From Laburnicola sp. R22_1 (taxonomy: Eukaryota; Ascomycota; Dothideomycetes; Pleosporales; Didymosphaeriaceae), in contig JACONQ010000009.1 in the NCBI GenBank assembly GCA_014281115.1, positions 1,984,001 through 2,048,000 on the forward strand: 64,000 bases of DNA, written 5' to 3'. The position numbers and the translations under genes were made by a program. The notes under the pieces were generated by a model. The model searched no databases, was not told where the DNA came from, and saw only the letters and a list, made by a program, of their open reading frames with translations. How positions within the stretch are numbered: position 1 is the first letter of the stretch; each line of letters starts with the position of its first letter. Below, in pieces: positions 54,034 through 64,000 of this stretch.

Positions 54034-55622
54034 ACAGGGGTAATCAGGACGTGGAGCCGCTTGTGAATGGTCGGATGCACCTGCCGATCCCGCCATGGTA
54101 CGCTAGCGATCCGGGGAAAGAGCGACCGAAGCATCAAAACATCAGGTTGATGGAGCTATGAGAGCCTAGAGGTCTGGATACTTGTATCTGAGAATTGCAA
54201 TTCCGTTCGTTGGAGTACACGTCGTGATGAACATGCTTTTGTATTTGTATGCTTATGTCACGTGGACATGCGTCACTGTTTACACATGGCAGTGGTAGGT
54301 AGGAGAACCTCGGGATCTGCGCTAGCGTCGACTGGTCGGTACATGACCGCGCGGCGCGAACTTGCTACACGGCGTCAGGTCGTGAAACACAAGTGTCAAG
54401 CAGAGGGAGAGAGCTAATAACAAGCAGATCAGGGCAGTCTTTGTTTCGTCCAGCCGGTCAGCTCATGGCACCTGCATGACGCGTGGGATGTGGACGTGGG
54501 CGCGTCAGCACAGACGGGCGATGGATGAACAACTGCTGGGGCTGGGGGTGAGCTGCTGCGCCCTTGGGAATTGCTTTCATGCAGGCAGGTTTCTGCGACA
54601 ACAGATCCGTTCCAGCGATGCGGCGAGTAGGTCGACAGCAGGGGAGGCGTTGTGGTGGCAGCGTCTGTGGGGTTGACGGTTGCTTCGACATAGACTACGC
54701 GTGTGCGAAGATACGAGCGGGCCGGCACTTGACCTGGGCGACGCTAGAATGGCGGTTTCTATTTATGAAGACGACGTAGATCAGCTCTCTGGGCGTCGTG
54801 TTGGAGCCTGGCAGAATGCAGAGGGCGGGCAGGGCTCGTCTCGATGCGCAAAACGCAACTGCTCGCAAGCACGCCCGGCGAGGGTGACGGTGGTGACGGT
54901 GTTGCGATGACGTTGGGCTGGAGTGGAAAATTAATGATGCTACCGCCAGGGTTGCCGTCCTGTTGACCAGCTGGCTGTGCTCGACAACACCGGTAGATAG
55001 GTAGACGCCGCCATCTCAAGTCTGTCACAGCCAGCCAGCTCGCCACAGTCCAGAGACGCCCATCGCGTGTGCTGTCTGCACTAACTGCGCCTTGCCTCCC
55101 GCTAGCCCCGTGCAACTGTCAAGCTGTTGCAGTGCTGCATCTGCACCCCGCCTAGACTTTCGCCTTAGTAGAGTATTATTTACTAGGAGTCTGACCAGCC
55201 CTCGCCCGGACCTGCGCCGTCCGCTCGCGCCCTCGCCTTTTCCGCTTCATACCCTCGCTTTTGCACCTGGACGCCTCTCTGCGCCGTTGATTGTCATGGG
55301 CCCGCTGCTGCTGTAGAGGTCCCATCCGCACAATCGCATCTGCGCCTGCCAGCACATCGCCCGCCTCTCCGCCGCGCGTTTCCTCCACGCCACGCCCTCG
55401 TCGCCTGCCCGGGCACTACCCTTTTGCCGCCGCCGTTCCTACGTACCCCCGGCCGCTGCCACCAGAAGCCTGGCGAGTCCCCGTCACATACCCACCACGC
55501 CTCGCCCGCCGCCGCTGCACACGAGCGCGCCGCCATCGACGCCGTCCCTGGCTCGGAGCCGCAACACCACGGCAGCCGGAAATCTGGAGAGCGAACATGA
55601 AGAGGGGGGCTCCAGCGCGATC
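54034..55622. other. Upstream region of the TRP-like gene
   Basis: No gene is supported. Short ORFs occur on both strands, and a C-rich leader runs from 55100 to 55620. The region marks the change back from cluster to normal gene density. Confidence 0.45.
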
Positions 55623-58600
55623 ATGATGGCACCCTGCATAGCGCCCCATGGCGCCCCGATACCACGAGCCTGCAGCCAGCGCGAAATACCCTCCCTCCAG
55701 CCCGCACGCCCTCCGCCACGACCGCGGCGGAAACGGCGGGCTGGCTCGCTGTCATACTGCGTCTCGACCTTCGTCCTCCTCCTACTCCTCGCCGCGCTTC
55801 CGGCCGCCAACGCCGTCTTCATAAACTTCGACAACTGTCTGGACCGCAGCTGGCGGCTCGCCACGAACCCGCCGCGCCTGCAGTTCACGCCCTTCCATGT
55901 GTGGGCCAAGTTCAACAACACGGACCCAGCTCACCGCTTGAATGTTACCGTGTATGGAAACGTGTCTGGGCAGTTCCAGAACGGTGACTACCCTCCGCCG
56001 GACAGTCCCAAATGGAAGGACCCAAAAGACCCCTTTGGCAAGATTCCCAATGCATGGCTGATTGGAAGCACTGCCAACCCCGCCGGTGTGGCTACGACCT
56101 TGTTCCCAACGTTCAACGCCCTCACGTACTCGTCCTGGAATCCTGGCGCACTACAGTTCTGTGACTACGTCATCAATAAAGATTGCCCGCTTGCGCCCGT
56201 CTTCCCAGAGACATTGCCCGCGGGAACCAATATGAGTGATCCGACCATTCTTCCGGCCTTCAGCATTCGGCGGGACTTCTACAGCAGCTACTCATTCACG
56301 ACATGGGAGGCCAGGATGCGAATCGTCGCTGGTGACACGGACGCAACAACCATTGGGTGTGTCTCCACCACGATTACCCCTGACTTGGGGGCGAAGTTGA
56401 GCGACGCCATCTGCTACCTCCCCGCTGCCATTCTGATTTTGGTAGCCGTCGCAACCATTTTCGCTGCCATGTACAGTCCTTGGGGGTCTACCAACATCTT
56501 TCGGTGGACCAGCAACTACGGCAGAGACGAAGATCTACTACGATTAGTCACCCCTGGGTTCGGAGATTGTCTGCAATACATCCAGTTCATTGTATTAGCT
56601 GGCAGTCTCAATCTGCAATACCCCGGTTACTTCCAGCCCGTGGTCAGCCAGGCGAGCTGGTCGGTCCTCATGTTCAACCAGAGCTTCGTCAGCGGCGGCA
56701 ATGGTACCCAAAGTCTCGTGGATGGCATATATTTTGTCAATGGAACATACGGCCTGTCTCGAATGGCCAAGTTTGTTGGCATATCGGAAGACCAGGACGT
56801 CTGGGCAGGCATGGCCGTCTGGCTTCTGACCATCATTGGCATTACAGTCGTGCTGATCCAACTAGGCTTCATTTTCCGCTGGATCTCCCGCCTGTTCACC
56901 AACGTCCAGGATACAGATCTCCGTGATAAGAACTTGCCCTTCACGGCTGGTAACATTGTGCGCATCGTGCTCAATTTCTTCATGCTGCCCATCATCACAC
57001 TATCTTTATTCCAGATGGTTGTAGCACCGGACTCGGCTGCATATGTTGTGGCTTGCGCCGCAATCCTCCTCATCGGTGTTACTGGAGCGGCAGTGTGGAT
57101 TTTCTGGATGATCTTCACGACTCGACCAAGAGCTCATCTGTTCGACGACCTGCCAACCGTCTTATCTTACGGTCCCTTATACAACACCTACTCTGACGAT
57201 GCAGCCCCGTTTGCCTTCATTCCGGTGTTATTGACTGTTATTCGTGGCATCACCTTCGGGGCTATCCAGCCATCCGGCATCGCTCAAATCATCATCCTTG
57301 CCATTTGCGAGGTAATACTAATCATGACATTACATGCTTTCCGGCCATTCCAGTCCAACACGTCAATGAATGCCTACCACACCTTCTTCTCGGTCGTCCG
57401 CCTTGTTTGCATTCTACTCATGGTAGCATTTGTTCCGTCCCTGGGGGTATCGGAGGCACCAAAGGGATGGATCGGTTATGCAATCCTTCTACTTCATGCT
57501 GTTGTCTTGGTCTTTGGATTCTTTTTGAACTCTATTCAGACCATCATTGAAATCGCAGCGAGACTGACAGGCGCCGGAGCTGACCAGCGTGGAGGACTCA
57601 CAAAGGTCTTCGGCAAACGGGACCTCGCTAAGCGTAATCATCGACACCATCGTAGCAGTCTCAATTCCAATGCAGCAATGCTTGCTCAGGATGGCAACAA
57701 TGGTCCTGTCCAACTCAAGGGTGGGCGAGCCCGGTCGCTGTCTGGGAGCTCTGCGGTCCTTTTAAATGGGCCTCATGGCAGCCACCGCGCAAGTGCTGGC
57801 TTTGAGGGATTCAGCCAAGGCGGAGAGACAAGTCCAGATACCCCAGGAACTAACGCTATACCTTTCAACTTCTTGGGAGGATCTGCATCAAGCTCCCGGC
57901 GACCTACTATGGGTGCTATATTGGATAACCCCGATCCTTATTATCGACCGCCCAGGCCACGAAAGCAAACCATGGACTCCATGACGGCCGGCATGCGAGA
58001 CAGAGGCTCTCATGGAAGCGCAGACGTTACGAATGCCATGTACGCGGATGATGTAGAGCAAGCGGAGAGCGGAGATATCGGCGAGGGTCCATCATCACGG
58101 TCGCCCAAGCGATCGATGACACCAGCCTTCCTTCGAACACAATACGACGACTCTGACCCCAATCTCGAACGTCGAAATAAAACTGATTACTCGGTTCGAG
58201 AATCAGACTTCTACTACGGTCTTCGCGGACCTGCTCTGTCAGCCCAGCCTACGCGCAAGCTGAAAACTGGCCCTGCAGATCCCATGGGACCGGTTTCATC
58301 GGCAACAGGCTGGTTCAAAAGCCTGGGTTTCTTTTCTGGGAAGCAGAAAGAGAAGAGCAAAGGGTTCGAGGTCGTGCGCAGCACGCGTATGCCGCCGCAG
58401 ATGATGATTGCTGAAGAGAACGAAGATTCTCCGCACATGCCGGAAGAGCCCTATCACGACAGTCCTGGAACACCACAGGCCAAGAGAAATTCTCTAGAGC
58501 ATGACAGCCCAGGCACAGGCGTGGCAGCGCCAGGGCTAGAACGCTCAAGTACCAGCGTGTCGGACAAAAGTAGCGATGATAGCCTTGATGAGCCGGTTCG

Positions 58601-59228
58601 AAACAGGGTACCCGACCTGGCTCCCATGCTAGGCCCTATTGATACGGGTGGTGGTATCGAGCTTCCCAGTAGGATTGGGTCTCGCGCATCTCACATATCG
58701 CGGAACCCTGCGCCGAGCTGTGTTCCGACAATACCACGTAAGAGTTCGAGACGGACGCCCTCTACGGAGAAGGCAATACTCGAGAGTAGTAATCGGCTAT
58801 CCACGGCCATGTCGTCTGCTCCGGGCACACCCGCAAGATTATCTGCCTATACGCCCGGCGACCCGAGCCAACGACTTCACCGAACACAGGACAATCTTCC
58901 CATACGGCTGCCTTTTGGGTCATCAGAACCATCGCCTTCTCCCGAACCTAGTCCCAATCATTCGGCAGCTTCGAGCCTCTTTCCGAATGATGCACAGAGC
59001 GACTACAATACGTTAGATGCCGCTCATGACCTAGCGTTACCACCGACTATCCAGGGTGGAGAGCGACCCCCGAGTACTGGCTACGTCCACCAACATGTGG
59101 CGCGCGACAGCATTCAGAACGATGCATACGTTCCAGGCAGCCATCTTGAGACGTCAGCCGAATTCATCGACCGGAGCAGGAGTGTCAGCACACAAGGCAG
59201 CTTTGGGAACCAGCGGAGACCACGCTGA
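55623..59228 (+). CDS. TRP-like / ML-domain membrane protein, 1201 aa
   Basis: This is a single exon; the first of two adjacent ATGs is used (MMAPCIAPHG). A hydrophobic segment at 46-64 (VLLLLLAALPAANAV) acts as signal or anchor. A luminal Cys-containing region of about 190 residues follows (FINFDNCLDRSW ... DYVINKDC ... GCVSTTI), like the ML-like domain. About nine membrane spans lie between 262 and 650, beginning ICYLPAAILILVAVATIFA and ending LLLHAVVLVFGFFL. This is the TRP-like architecture of yeast Flc proteins and S. pombe Pkd2. The last 550 residues are Ser/Pro-rich cytosolic tail with TPGTPARLS-type stretches. Relatives are linked to calcium, FAD or lipid handling at internal or plasma membranes; the role here is unknown. 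Confidence 0.85.
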   Translation: MMAPCIAPHGAPIPRACSQREIPSLQPARPPPRPRRKRRAGSLSYCVSTFVLLLLLAALPAANAVFINFDNCLDRSWRLATNPPRLQFTPFHVWAKFNNTDPAHRLNVTVYGNVSGQFQNGDYPPPDSPKWKDPKDPFGKIPNAWLIGSTANPAGVATTLFPTFNALTYSSWNPGALQFCDYVINKDCPLAPVFPETLPAGTNMSDPTILPAFSIRRDFYSSYSFTTWEARMRIVAGDTDATTIGCVSTTITPDLGAKLSDAICYLPAAILILVAVATIFAAMYSPWGSTNIFRWTSNYGRDEDLLRLVTPGFGDCLQYIQFIVLAGSLNLQYPGYFQPVVSQASWSVLMFNQSFVSGGNGTQSLVDGIYFVNGTYGLSRMAKFVGISEDQDVWAGMAVWLLTIIGITVVLIQLGFIFRWISRLFTNVQDTDLRDKNLPFTAGNIVRIVLNFFMLPIITLSLFQMVVAPDSAAYVVACAAILLIGVTGAAVWIFWMIFTTRPRAHLFDDLPTVLSYGPLYNTYSDDAAPFAFIPVLLTVIRGITFGAIQPSGIAQIIILAICEVILIMTLHAFRPFQSNTSMNAYHTFFSVVRLVCILLMVAFVPSLGVSEAPKGWIGYAILLLHAVVLVFGFFLNSIQTIIEIAARLTGAGADQRGGLTKVFGKRDLAKRNHRHHRSSLNSNAAMLAQDGNNGPVQLKGGRARSLSGSSAVLLNGPHGSHRASAGFEGFSQGGETSPDTPGTNAIPFNFLGGSASSSRRPTMGAILDNPDPYYRPPRPRKQTMDSMTAGMRDRGSHGSADVTNAMYADDVEQAESGDIGEGPSSRSPKRSMTPAFLRTQYDDSDPNLERRNKTDYSVRESDFYYGLRGPALSAQPTRKLKTGPADPMGPVSSATGWFKSLGFFSGKQKEKSKGFEVVRSTRMPPQMMIAEENEDSPHMPEEPYHDSPGTPQAKRNSLEHDSPGTGVAAPGLERSSTSVSDKSSDDSLDEPVRNRVPDLAPMLGPIDTGGGIELPSRIGSRASHISRNPAPSCVPTIPRKSSRRTPSTEKAILESSNRLSTAMSSAPGTPARLSAYTPGDPSQRLHRTQDNLPIRLPFGSSEPSPSPEPSPNHSAASSLFPNDAQSDYNTLDAAHDLALPPTIQGGERPPSTGYVHQHVARDSIQNDAYVPGSHLETSAEFIDRSRSVSTQGSFGNQRRPR

Positions 59229-60217
59229 GGACCTATTTTTTCTACTTTTCTGAGTTCGCATGTACATCTTTTCCCTGACGGTTGAGGGATCGAGGGTGAG
59301 TATACACCTACTATACTTTTGTTTTAGTGTAATCAGAAGCGCTGCATGCACATGGGCCGGCTTCTAGCTCACGAATTTCCTTACTGTACAAGTCATGGTC
59401 ATCAAAACTTTTCCATTATTGGCGCTTTGAGCGACTCTTTCTGATGTTTCTGGGCGGGGCTGGTTGCAGCGAAATATGCATGGCCATGTAGGCTGGGACG
59501 TCTGGGAAGATTGCTTGGGATGTACATATATCTACGGCTAGCACGGAAGGGACCGCTTATAGGTGGCGACATAGTAATCATAGCAGCTTGAAGGCTAATG
59601 TATATTTGAGACTTGAACTTGTGCTTGGTGCGATGGCGTGCTCTACTGGACTTTTGGTTTGAGATGTGTTGGGGGGAGGTGATAACTGGGCGGATGTTTG
59701 TTGTTCCTTCCGAGCTCTGGCGTGAGTCGTGAGGGAGCCGGGTGCGTGCGGCGACATAGATGAGGCTCGACGCCAGCGGCTCCTCCATGTCGATACCCTC
59801 CAAGCTGCAATCGACGCGCACGCTTGGAGCGGAACAGCCTCGTGAATATCCTTCTCTCGCATGCTGCTGTCTTGTCGGCGGCCTTGACACGCCCGTTACC
59901 CCTCGGTGGCTATCACGGACCCACCTGCCACACGGCCGTCTGGATATCACGGCCCCGTCCTGGGAGTGTGTCTGTCTGTCTATGCACAGTCTACAGCACC
60001 AGCGTCTCACAGAAGGCTGCAGATCTTTCTTTTGCTTGCATTCCTAAACCGGTGGCGGCATGCTCCATTACTGACTGCCCGAACGCCGCACTCATCACCA
60101 CGACCGCCGCGCTCCCTGAGCTCGTTTACATCCTCGTCTTCGTCTTCGTCCACCGACGCCGATAACGCACACGCTGCACGCCAGTCCGTTGCCTCCTCGG
60201 GCCCCCGGATTGCGGCA
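59229..60217. other. Intergenic, promoter of the FYVE-RING gene
   Basis: No gene is seen. The reading frame of the next gene stays open upstream (from 59906), but that stretch looks like leader, not protein. Confidence 0.45.
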
Positions 60218-62390
60218 ATGGACCGCAGACAAGGCTTCACTTTCTCGCAGAGCTCCCCGGATCTAAGGCAACAGCAAGACGACGCAGATAACAGCGCCGA
60301 AGCCCCGAGAAATGCTGCGAGCATGCACCCACCACGTACCCACTCGCAAGGCGCCATAGCCTCTCATTTTCCTGCGCAGCCGGCCGATGCATACGGCGGC
60401 CAAAGCTTCGCCTTCTCGCACAGCTCCCCGAATCTGGGGCAGCAGCTCGGCAACGCAGATAACAGCACCGAAGCCCCTCGAAATGCTGCGAGCATGCACC
60501 CACCGCGTACCCACTCGCACGGGGCCGTAGCCTCCCACTCTCTTGCGCAGCCGGCCGATGCATACGGCGGCCAAACGTGGATGGACTTCCTCCGGGAGCC
60601 TGGAGCTGCCCCAGACTTCCGCGCCCAACAACACATGGCACCACCACCACTACGATCAAATCTATACAGGCAGCTACCACCACTGCCGCCTAATTCTGGC
60701 CACAATCCTACCACGCCACGCTACTCGCTGCCCGCCCGCCCACTCAGCACAACCCCATCGCGCAGCTCTTCGGATAGGAAGAGGAGGTTGACTACCGCCG
60801 ACTCCCCCTTACGACGGCCGTCCGATATAAGGATGCATTCTGGGAATGCGGCAGGCTCTAGTGGGAATCCAATACTGCTGGACTCGCCGCCCGCCGCTAC
60901 ATCGTCACAGCGGCCGCCGTTGCCGCCCTCGTTTCCGTCACAGGCGAGCATGGGGAGAAGAGACAGCGAGTTTGCGTTGCCGCGGTGGCAGCCGGATTCG
61001 GAGGTGACACACTGTTTTGTGTGCGGGAGCCAATTTACGTTTTTCTATAGGAAGCATCACTGCAGGTACGTGCTTGTTAAGTCTCGGGTTGTTATACGTG
61101 TTTGTGGATACCTTTTGTCAACACCGTGGTTGGATTAGGTGAGGCCAAACGGCGATGCTGACCTGTCTCAGAAAATGTGGACGGGTTGTCTGCTCGGCGT
61201 GCTCGCCCCACCGAATAACAATTCCCCGCCAGTACATCGTGCATTCCCCCCACGATACCAACATGATTGATCTGACAAGCGATGACGATAACCAACTGAT
61301 GGCTCGCTTCGGCCCGTTCGGGAACCCAGCGCTGGGTGGCGGCGAAGAGGTCCGCGTTTGCAATCCCTGTGTGCCTGATCCAAACTACAATCCGCCGCCC
61401 CAGCATGGCCAGACTCGGTCGTTTCCTCCGTTCACACCACCGCCGCATTCACCGCATCTTCCAGGACCTAATGTTCTCCAACGCATACCTCCACGCGCCC
61501 ACAGATTGACGCAGAGCGTCAATGACAGGGCGCGCACCGTCAGCCATGGACAAGCGCCCCGCTCACGCGACCCTTTCACAGACCGCAGAACTAGCTATCA
61601 CGGCAGCTCCCGCGTATCGGACTTGTGGCCGCCAACACAACCACCATCATACGGATTTGGCCAGCCGCCAGGATACGATTTCCACGCCGGGGCACCTTCA
61701 CGCCAAACCCTGGGCTCTTCATCCACACATCCTCAACTCGACCCGGCCAACTTTGACGGCTCCAACATGGCTTCCCGACGCGGCTTCTTCTCACGCGGAC
61801 CTCCGTCAAGACCACCATCACCGCAGCCACCGCCTGCTCCTCGTCGGCAGATTGCAGAAGAAGACGAATGCCCCGTCTGCGGAGAAGAACTACCCGCCAA
61901 AGGACTCGATGGCGATGACTCTGCGCGCACCCAGCACGTCGCAGAATGCATAAGTCTACACTCTGGTGGTTCTCCGCCGCCGGCGCCACCGGGTCTCGCC
62001 GGTCAAACATCCACCAGCCTGCCCAGCCATCGCACGCGCGGCATGAGCGGCGCCACCGGAAACGGCGAGGGCTCGAGCAACCGGATGAGCGTTACGATGA
62101 GGGGTCTTGTACCGTACGTTGCGACGGAGAAGGATTGCGTCGACGAGGAGGGCAAGGAGGCCGAGTGTGTGATTTGCTTTGAGGAGTTTGAGGCGGGGGA
62201 TAAGATGGCGAGGCTGGTTTGTTGGTGCAAGTTTCATGAGGTATGTGCACTTTTTTCCTCTCTTGCTGGGTTTAGGTGGGAGAAGATTGATGGATTGATT
62301 GTGCTGACGACATGGTTGTAGGCTTGTATTAGGCAGTGGTGGGACAAAAAGGGGAGGGGGGATTGTCCGACGCATCAGTTTCAGTATTGA
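60218..62390 (+). CDS. FYVE-RING E3 ubiquitin ligase (Pib1-like), 661 aa
   Basis: Exons 60218-61065, 61172-62240 and 62322-62390 join in phase. The product starts MDRRQGFTFSQSSPDL. Residues 7-120 are two tandem 57-residue copies (DNA copies 60236-60406 and 60407-60577). A FYVE finger follows: WQPDSEVTHCFVCGSQF, RKHHCRKCGRVVCSACS and later VCNPC. The R-K-H-H-C-R core fits phosphatidylinositol-3-phosphate binding. After a Pro-rich linker there is a CPVCGEELP...H...C segment and, at about 614-655, a RING: CVICFEEF, CWCKFHEACIRQWW and CPTH. The RING is completed only by the 69-nt last exon. Yeast Pib1 has the same FYVE-RING pairing and acts on endosomes and the vacuole; a similar role is inferred. 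Confidence 0.88.
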
Positions 62391-62707
62391 GTGGTTTGGG
62401 TGCGGGGGAGATGAGATGGTGTTGCCGTGACTGCGTTGAGTGTATGTGGATGGGTGGGAGGTGGGGAGATGATGGTTGAGTGAGTGGGTAGCTATCTCTC
62501 TGTTGTCTGTTGTGGACGCTGAGAGGGAGGGGCTTTTGTGCTTTTTTTCGTTTGGGTAAGGACAATGGGTAAGGACAGGGTATTTGTATGGGCGTTTGCA
62601 TGGTATGGTATACCCCCCCGTTCATTTATTTTTTGGGTTCGCTTTGAGCATGGCATGTCATTGCATTGCATGGCATTGCGCGAGGGTGGACGAGTGGAGG
62701 AGCTGGA
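62391..62707. other. 3' flank of FYVE-RING gene
   Basis: No gene is seen. Two copies of GGGTAAGGACA lie about 15 bp apart (62552 and 62567). Confidence 0.5.
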
Positions 62708-63656
62708 CCTCCTGGTATACATTAGTAGTAGTAGTAGTAGTAGTAGTAGTATTGATTAACGTCCAGGAACCTAGGTTCTAGCCTCCCATGGGGCATGGGG
62801 ACGCGCCGAGTAGCCATCTGGGGCCAGCCAGATGGTAAAGGCGATTCATGCTATAAACTATTGCCGTCTCTTGCAGCGGCTCGTAAGAGTCCGCCCCCCT
62901 CCGTGCGGGGGCTGAATCCGTGTCTTCATGCCTATAGGCTGAGATGTCGGGGTGTAGCTATTATACATATAACAATCCAAAGCAGGGGCAGCTTCGGCTG
63001 CCCCAAAGCTATGTTAAAAAGTGCCAAGACCTTAGCGTAAAACTAGTATAGGAAAGGTAAGGATCGTGTAGACAGTAAGGAGAGGTAAGGAGAGTAGGAG
63101 AGCGTAGGGGAGGTTGCCTCGTGTGGCAAGATGTCAGGATGAGAGGCACCCCTGCTGGGAGCTCAGACAGAGTCGACGCCGGAGGAGCTGTCCCAGGTTA
63201 TTGTCGCGCCCGCCAGCATCTGTGGCTTAGTAGGCAGTCCATAGAACCAACATTTATTTGTTAGTGTCAGTAGGGTTGGCAAGCTCTAGCAAGAGTTGAA
63301 AATCTTCAGGCTTAAGGGTCTTTAAGTATTCAACGCCCTCCCGTGTGGTGCTAGGAGGGAGAGGGGGTCGTTTCGGCCAGTAGCGGAACTTCCGGACCGC
63401 TCGTGGGCAGTGGACTATGTGGTCTGGCGCGAGGTCTGCCCCGCAGGAGCATCCCATAACTGCGTCGTCGTGTTTGAACTTCTTGTGGTACCAAGCGTAG
63501 TGTCCATGGCGGGTGCGCATGGACAGTAGCTTTGCAAGCGTTGGTCGTTGGAGGGTGAGCTCCTTTGGCTGTTTTGCAGGGCGATACTTGAGGTCCCACT
63601 GCATGTACCACCTGGACAGATTCGGTGTGTGCTTGCGCCACCCTCCTGGTATACAT
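62708..63656 (-). mobile_element. 5'-truncated LINE (Tad-like) with 15-bp TSD
   Basis: The 15-mer CCTCCTGGTATACAT is repeated at 62708-62722 and 63642-63656. The element between (62723-63641, 919 bp) reads on the minus strand. It opens in the middle of a coding region, WRKHTPNLSRWYMQWDLKY, then LAKLLSMRTRHGHYAWYHKK, CSCGADLAPDHIVHC and a stop at 63254. That Cys/His pattern is the C-terminal end of fungal non-LTR reverse-transcriptase polyproteins. About 500 bp of 3' UTR follow, and the element ends in nine TAC/ACT triplets (62723-62751) directly at the target duplication. It is a dead 5'-truncated insertion. Confidence 0.8.
63254..63641 (-). pseudogene. Reverse-transcriptase C-terminal fragment (LINE)
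   Basis: This is the coding part of the truncated LINE, about 125 residues. It ends LKPEDFQLLLELANPTDTNK. The segment with CSCG, H and C in HKKFKHDDAVMGCSCGADL, then DHIVHCPR, is a zinc-knuckle-like end typical of Tad-clade elements. No polymerase or endonuclease domain remains. Confidence 0.75.
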
Positions 63657-64000
63657 AAAGGTGCGGAGTGAGGATAGGATAGAGTAACGCAAGTAACGTT
63701 TTGGCCTAGGTATAGTTATGCGTGTACGCGTTGGATTTGTGATGTGGTTTGCGGTTTGAGGGGTTAATGTGGAGGGGAGGGTTGGAGAAGTAAGGAGGGA
63801 ATAGTAAGTAAGGAATAGAGGAAGTGTGCGTGGGAATGTTCAGGTGGTGAGAGTCATGCTGATGGTGCTTTGAGGACGCGACGAGGTCGGTCGGTCGGTG
63901 CTACTTACTTTGCTAGCTAGCTAGAAGATTGAGAGGATGTAGAATGTGGAAGGAAAGGAAAGGAAAGGAAAGGAAGGAGATGAGATGAGATGAGTCAGAC
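63657..64000. repeat. Flank with (GGAAA)n and (GAGAT)n repeats
   Basis: No gene is seen. About six GGAAA units run at 63950-63976, then three GAGAT units at 63979-63993. GTCGGTCGGTCGG and CTAGCTAGCTAG short repeats lie near 63888-63924. Confidence 0.7.

Overview
The window looks like nuclear chromosome of a filamentous ascomycete (Pezizomycotina, most likely Dothideomycetes; inferred). Reasons: protein genes with short GT-AG introns (about 48-105 bp in the well-supported genes), AT-rich stretches that look repeat-induced-point (RIP) mutated, a Jen1-type transporter, a Ssu72 phosphatase, an Nbp2 SH3 protein, an Mtc1 protein, a FYVE-RING ligase, and LINE and hAT-type element remnants. All exon borders were read by eye from splice signals and reading phase.

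Layout. 0-14 kb is accessory: two AT-rich relics (1-700, 5160-6190), a small ORF with curlin-like repeats (1029-1463), a degenerate RING protein, a spliced Jen1-like carboxylate transporter (8104-9815), small Cys-containing hypothetical proteins, a 5x21 bp tandem repeat, and a gene split by a 128-bp hAT-type MITE with a perfect 8-bp target duplication. 14.7-38.4 kb is mostly ordinary genes: GNAT acetyltransferase, secreted intradiol dioxygenase, membrane-anchored amidohydrolase (with a frameshift), a large disordered nuclear-type protein, MTC1, a UPF0390 protein, ribosomal protein eS19, dihydroxy-acid dehydratase, a GH43 glycosidase with an in-frame stop, and an alpha/beta-hydrolase fused to a dual-specificity phosphatase.

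38.4-54 kb is the most unusual part. Around two housekeeping genes (SSU72 and an NBP2 homologue at 42.9-46.9 kb) lie two arms with almost no long ORFs. They carry at least 13 strong TATA boxes, each followed by a pyrimidine tract ending in a TTCTTCACAC-like start region and then by arrays of an ACTAAAA motif. On the strand that points left, both the TATA boxes and the ACTAAAA motifs are inverted. In 48.3-50.3 kb the motif spacing alternates about 32 and about 50 bp, that is, a diverged dimeric repeat of about 80 bp. I do not recognise this structure; it looks like a cluster of promoter-driven, repeat-containing, mainly non-coding transcription units.

54-64 kb returns to normal genes: a long TRP-like/ML-domain membrane protein and a FYVE-RING E3 ligase with an internal 171-bp tandem duplication. 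These are followed by a 5'-truncated LINE fragment with a 15-bp target duplication and a trinucleotide 3' tail. Several accessory genes show single disabling changes (in-frame stop, frameshift, insertion), consistent with decay in gene-poor segments or, in places, with assembly error.
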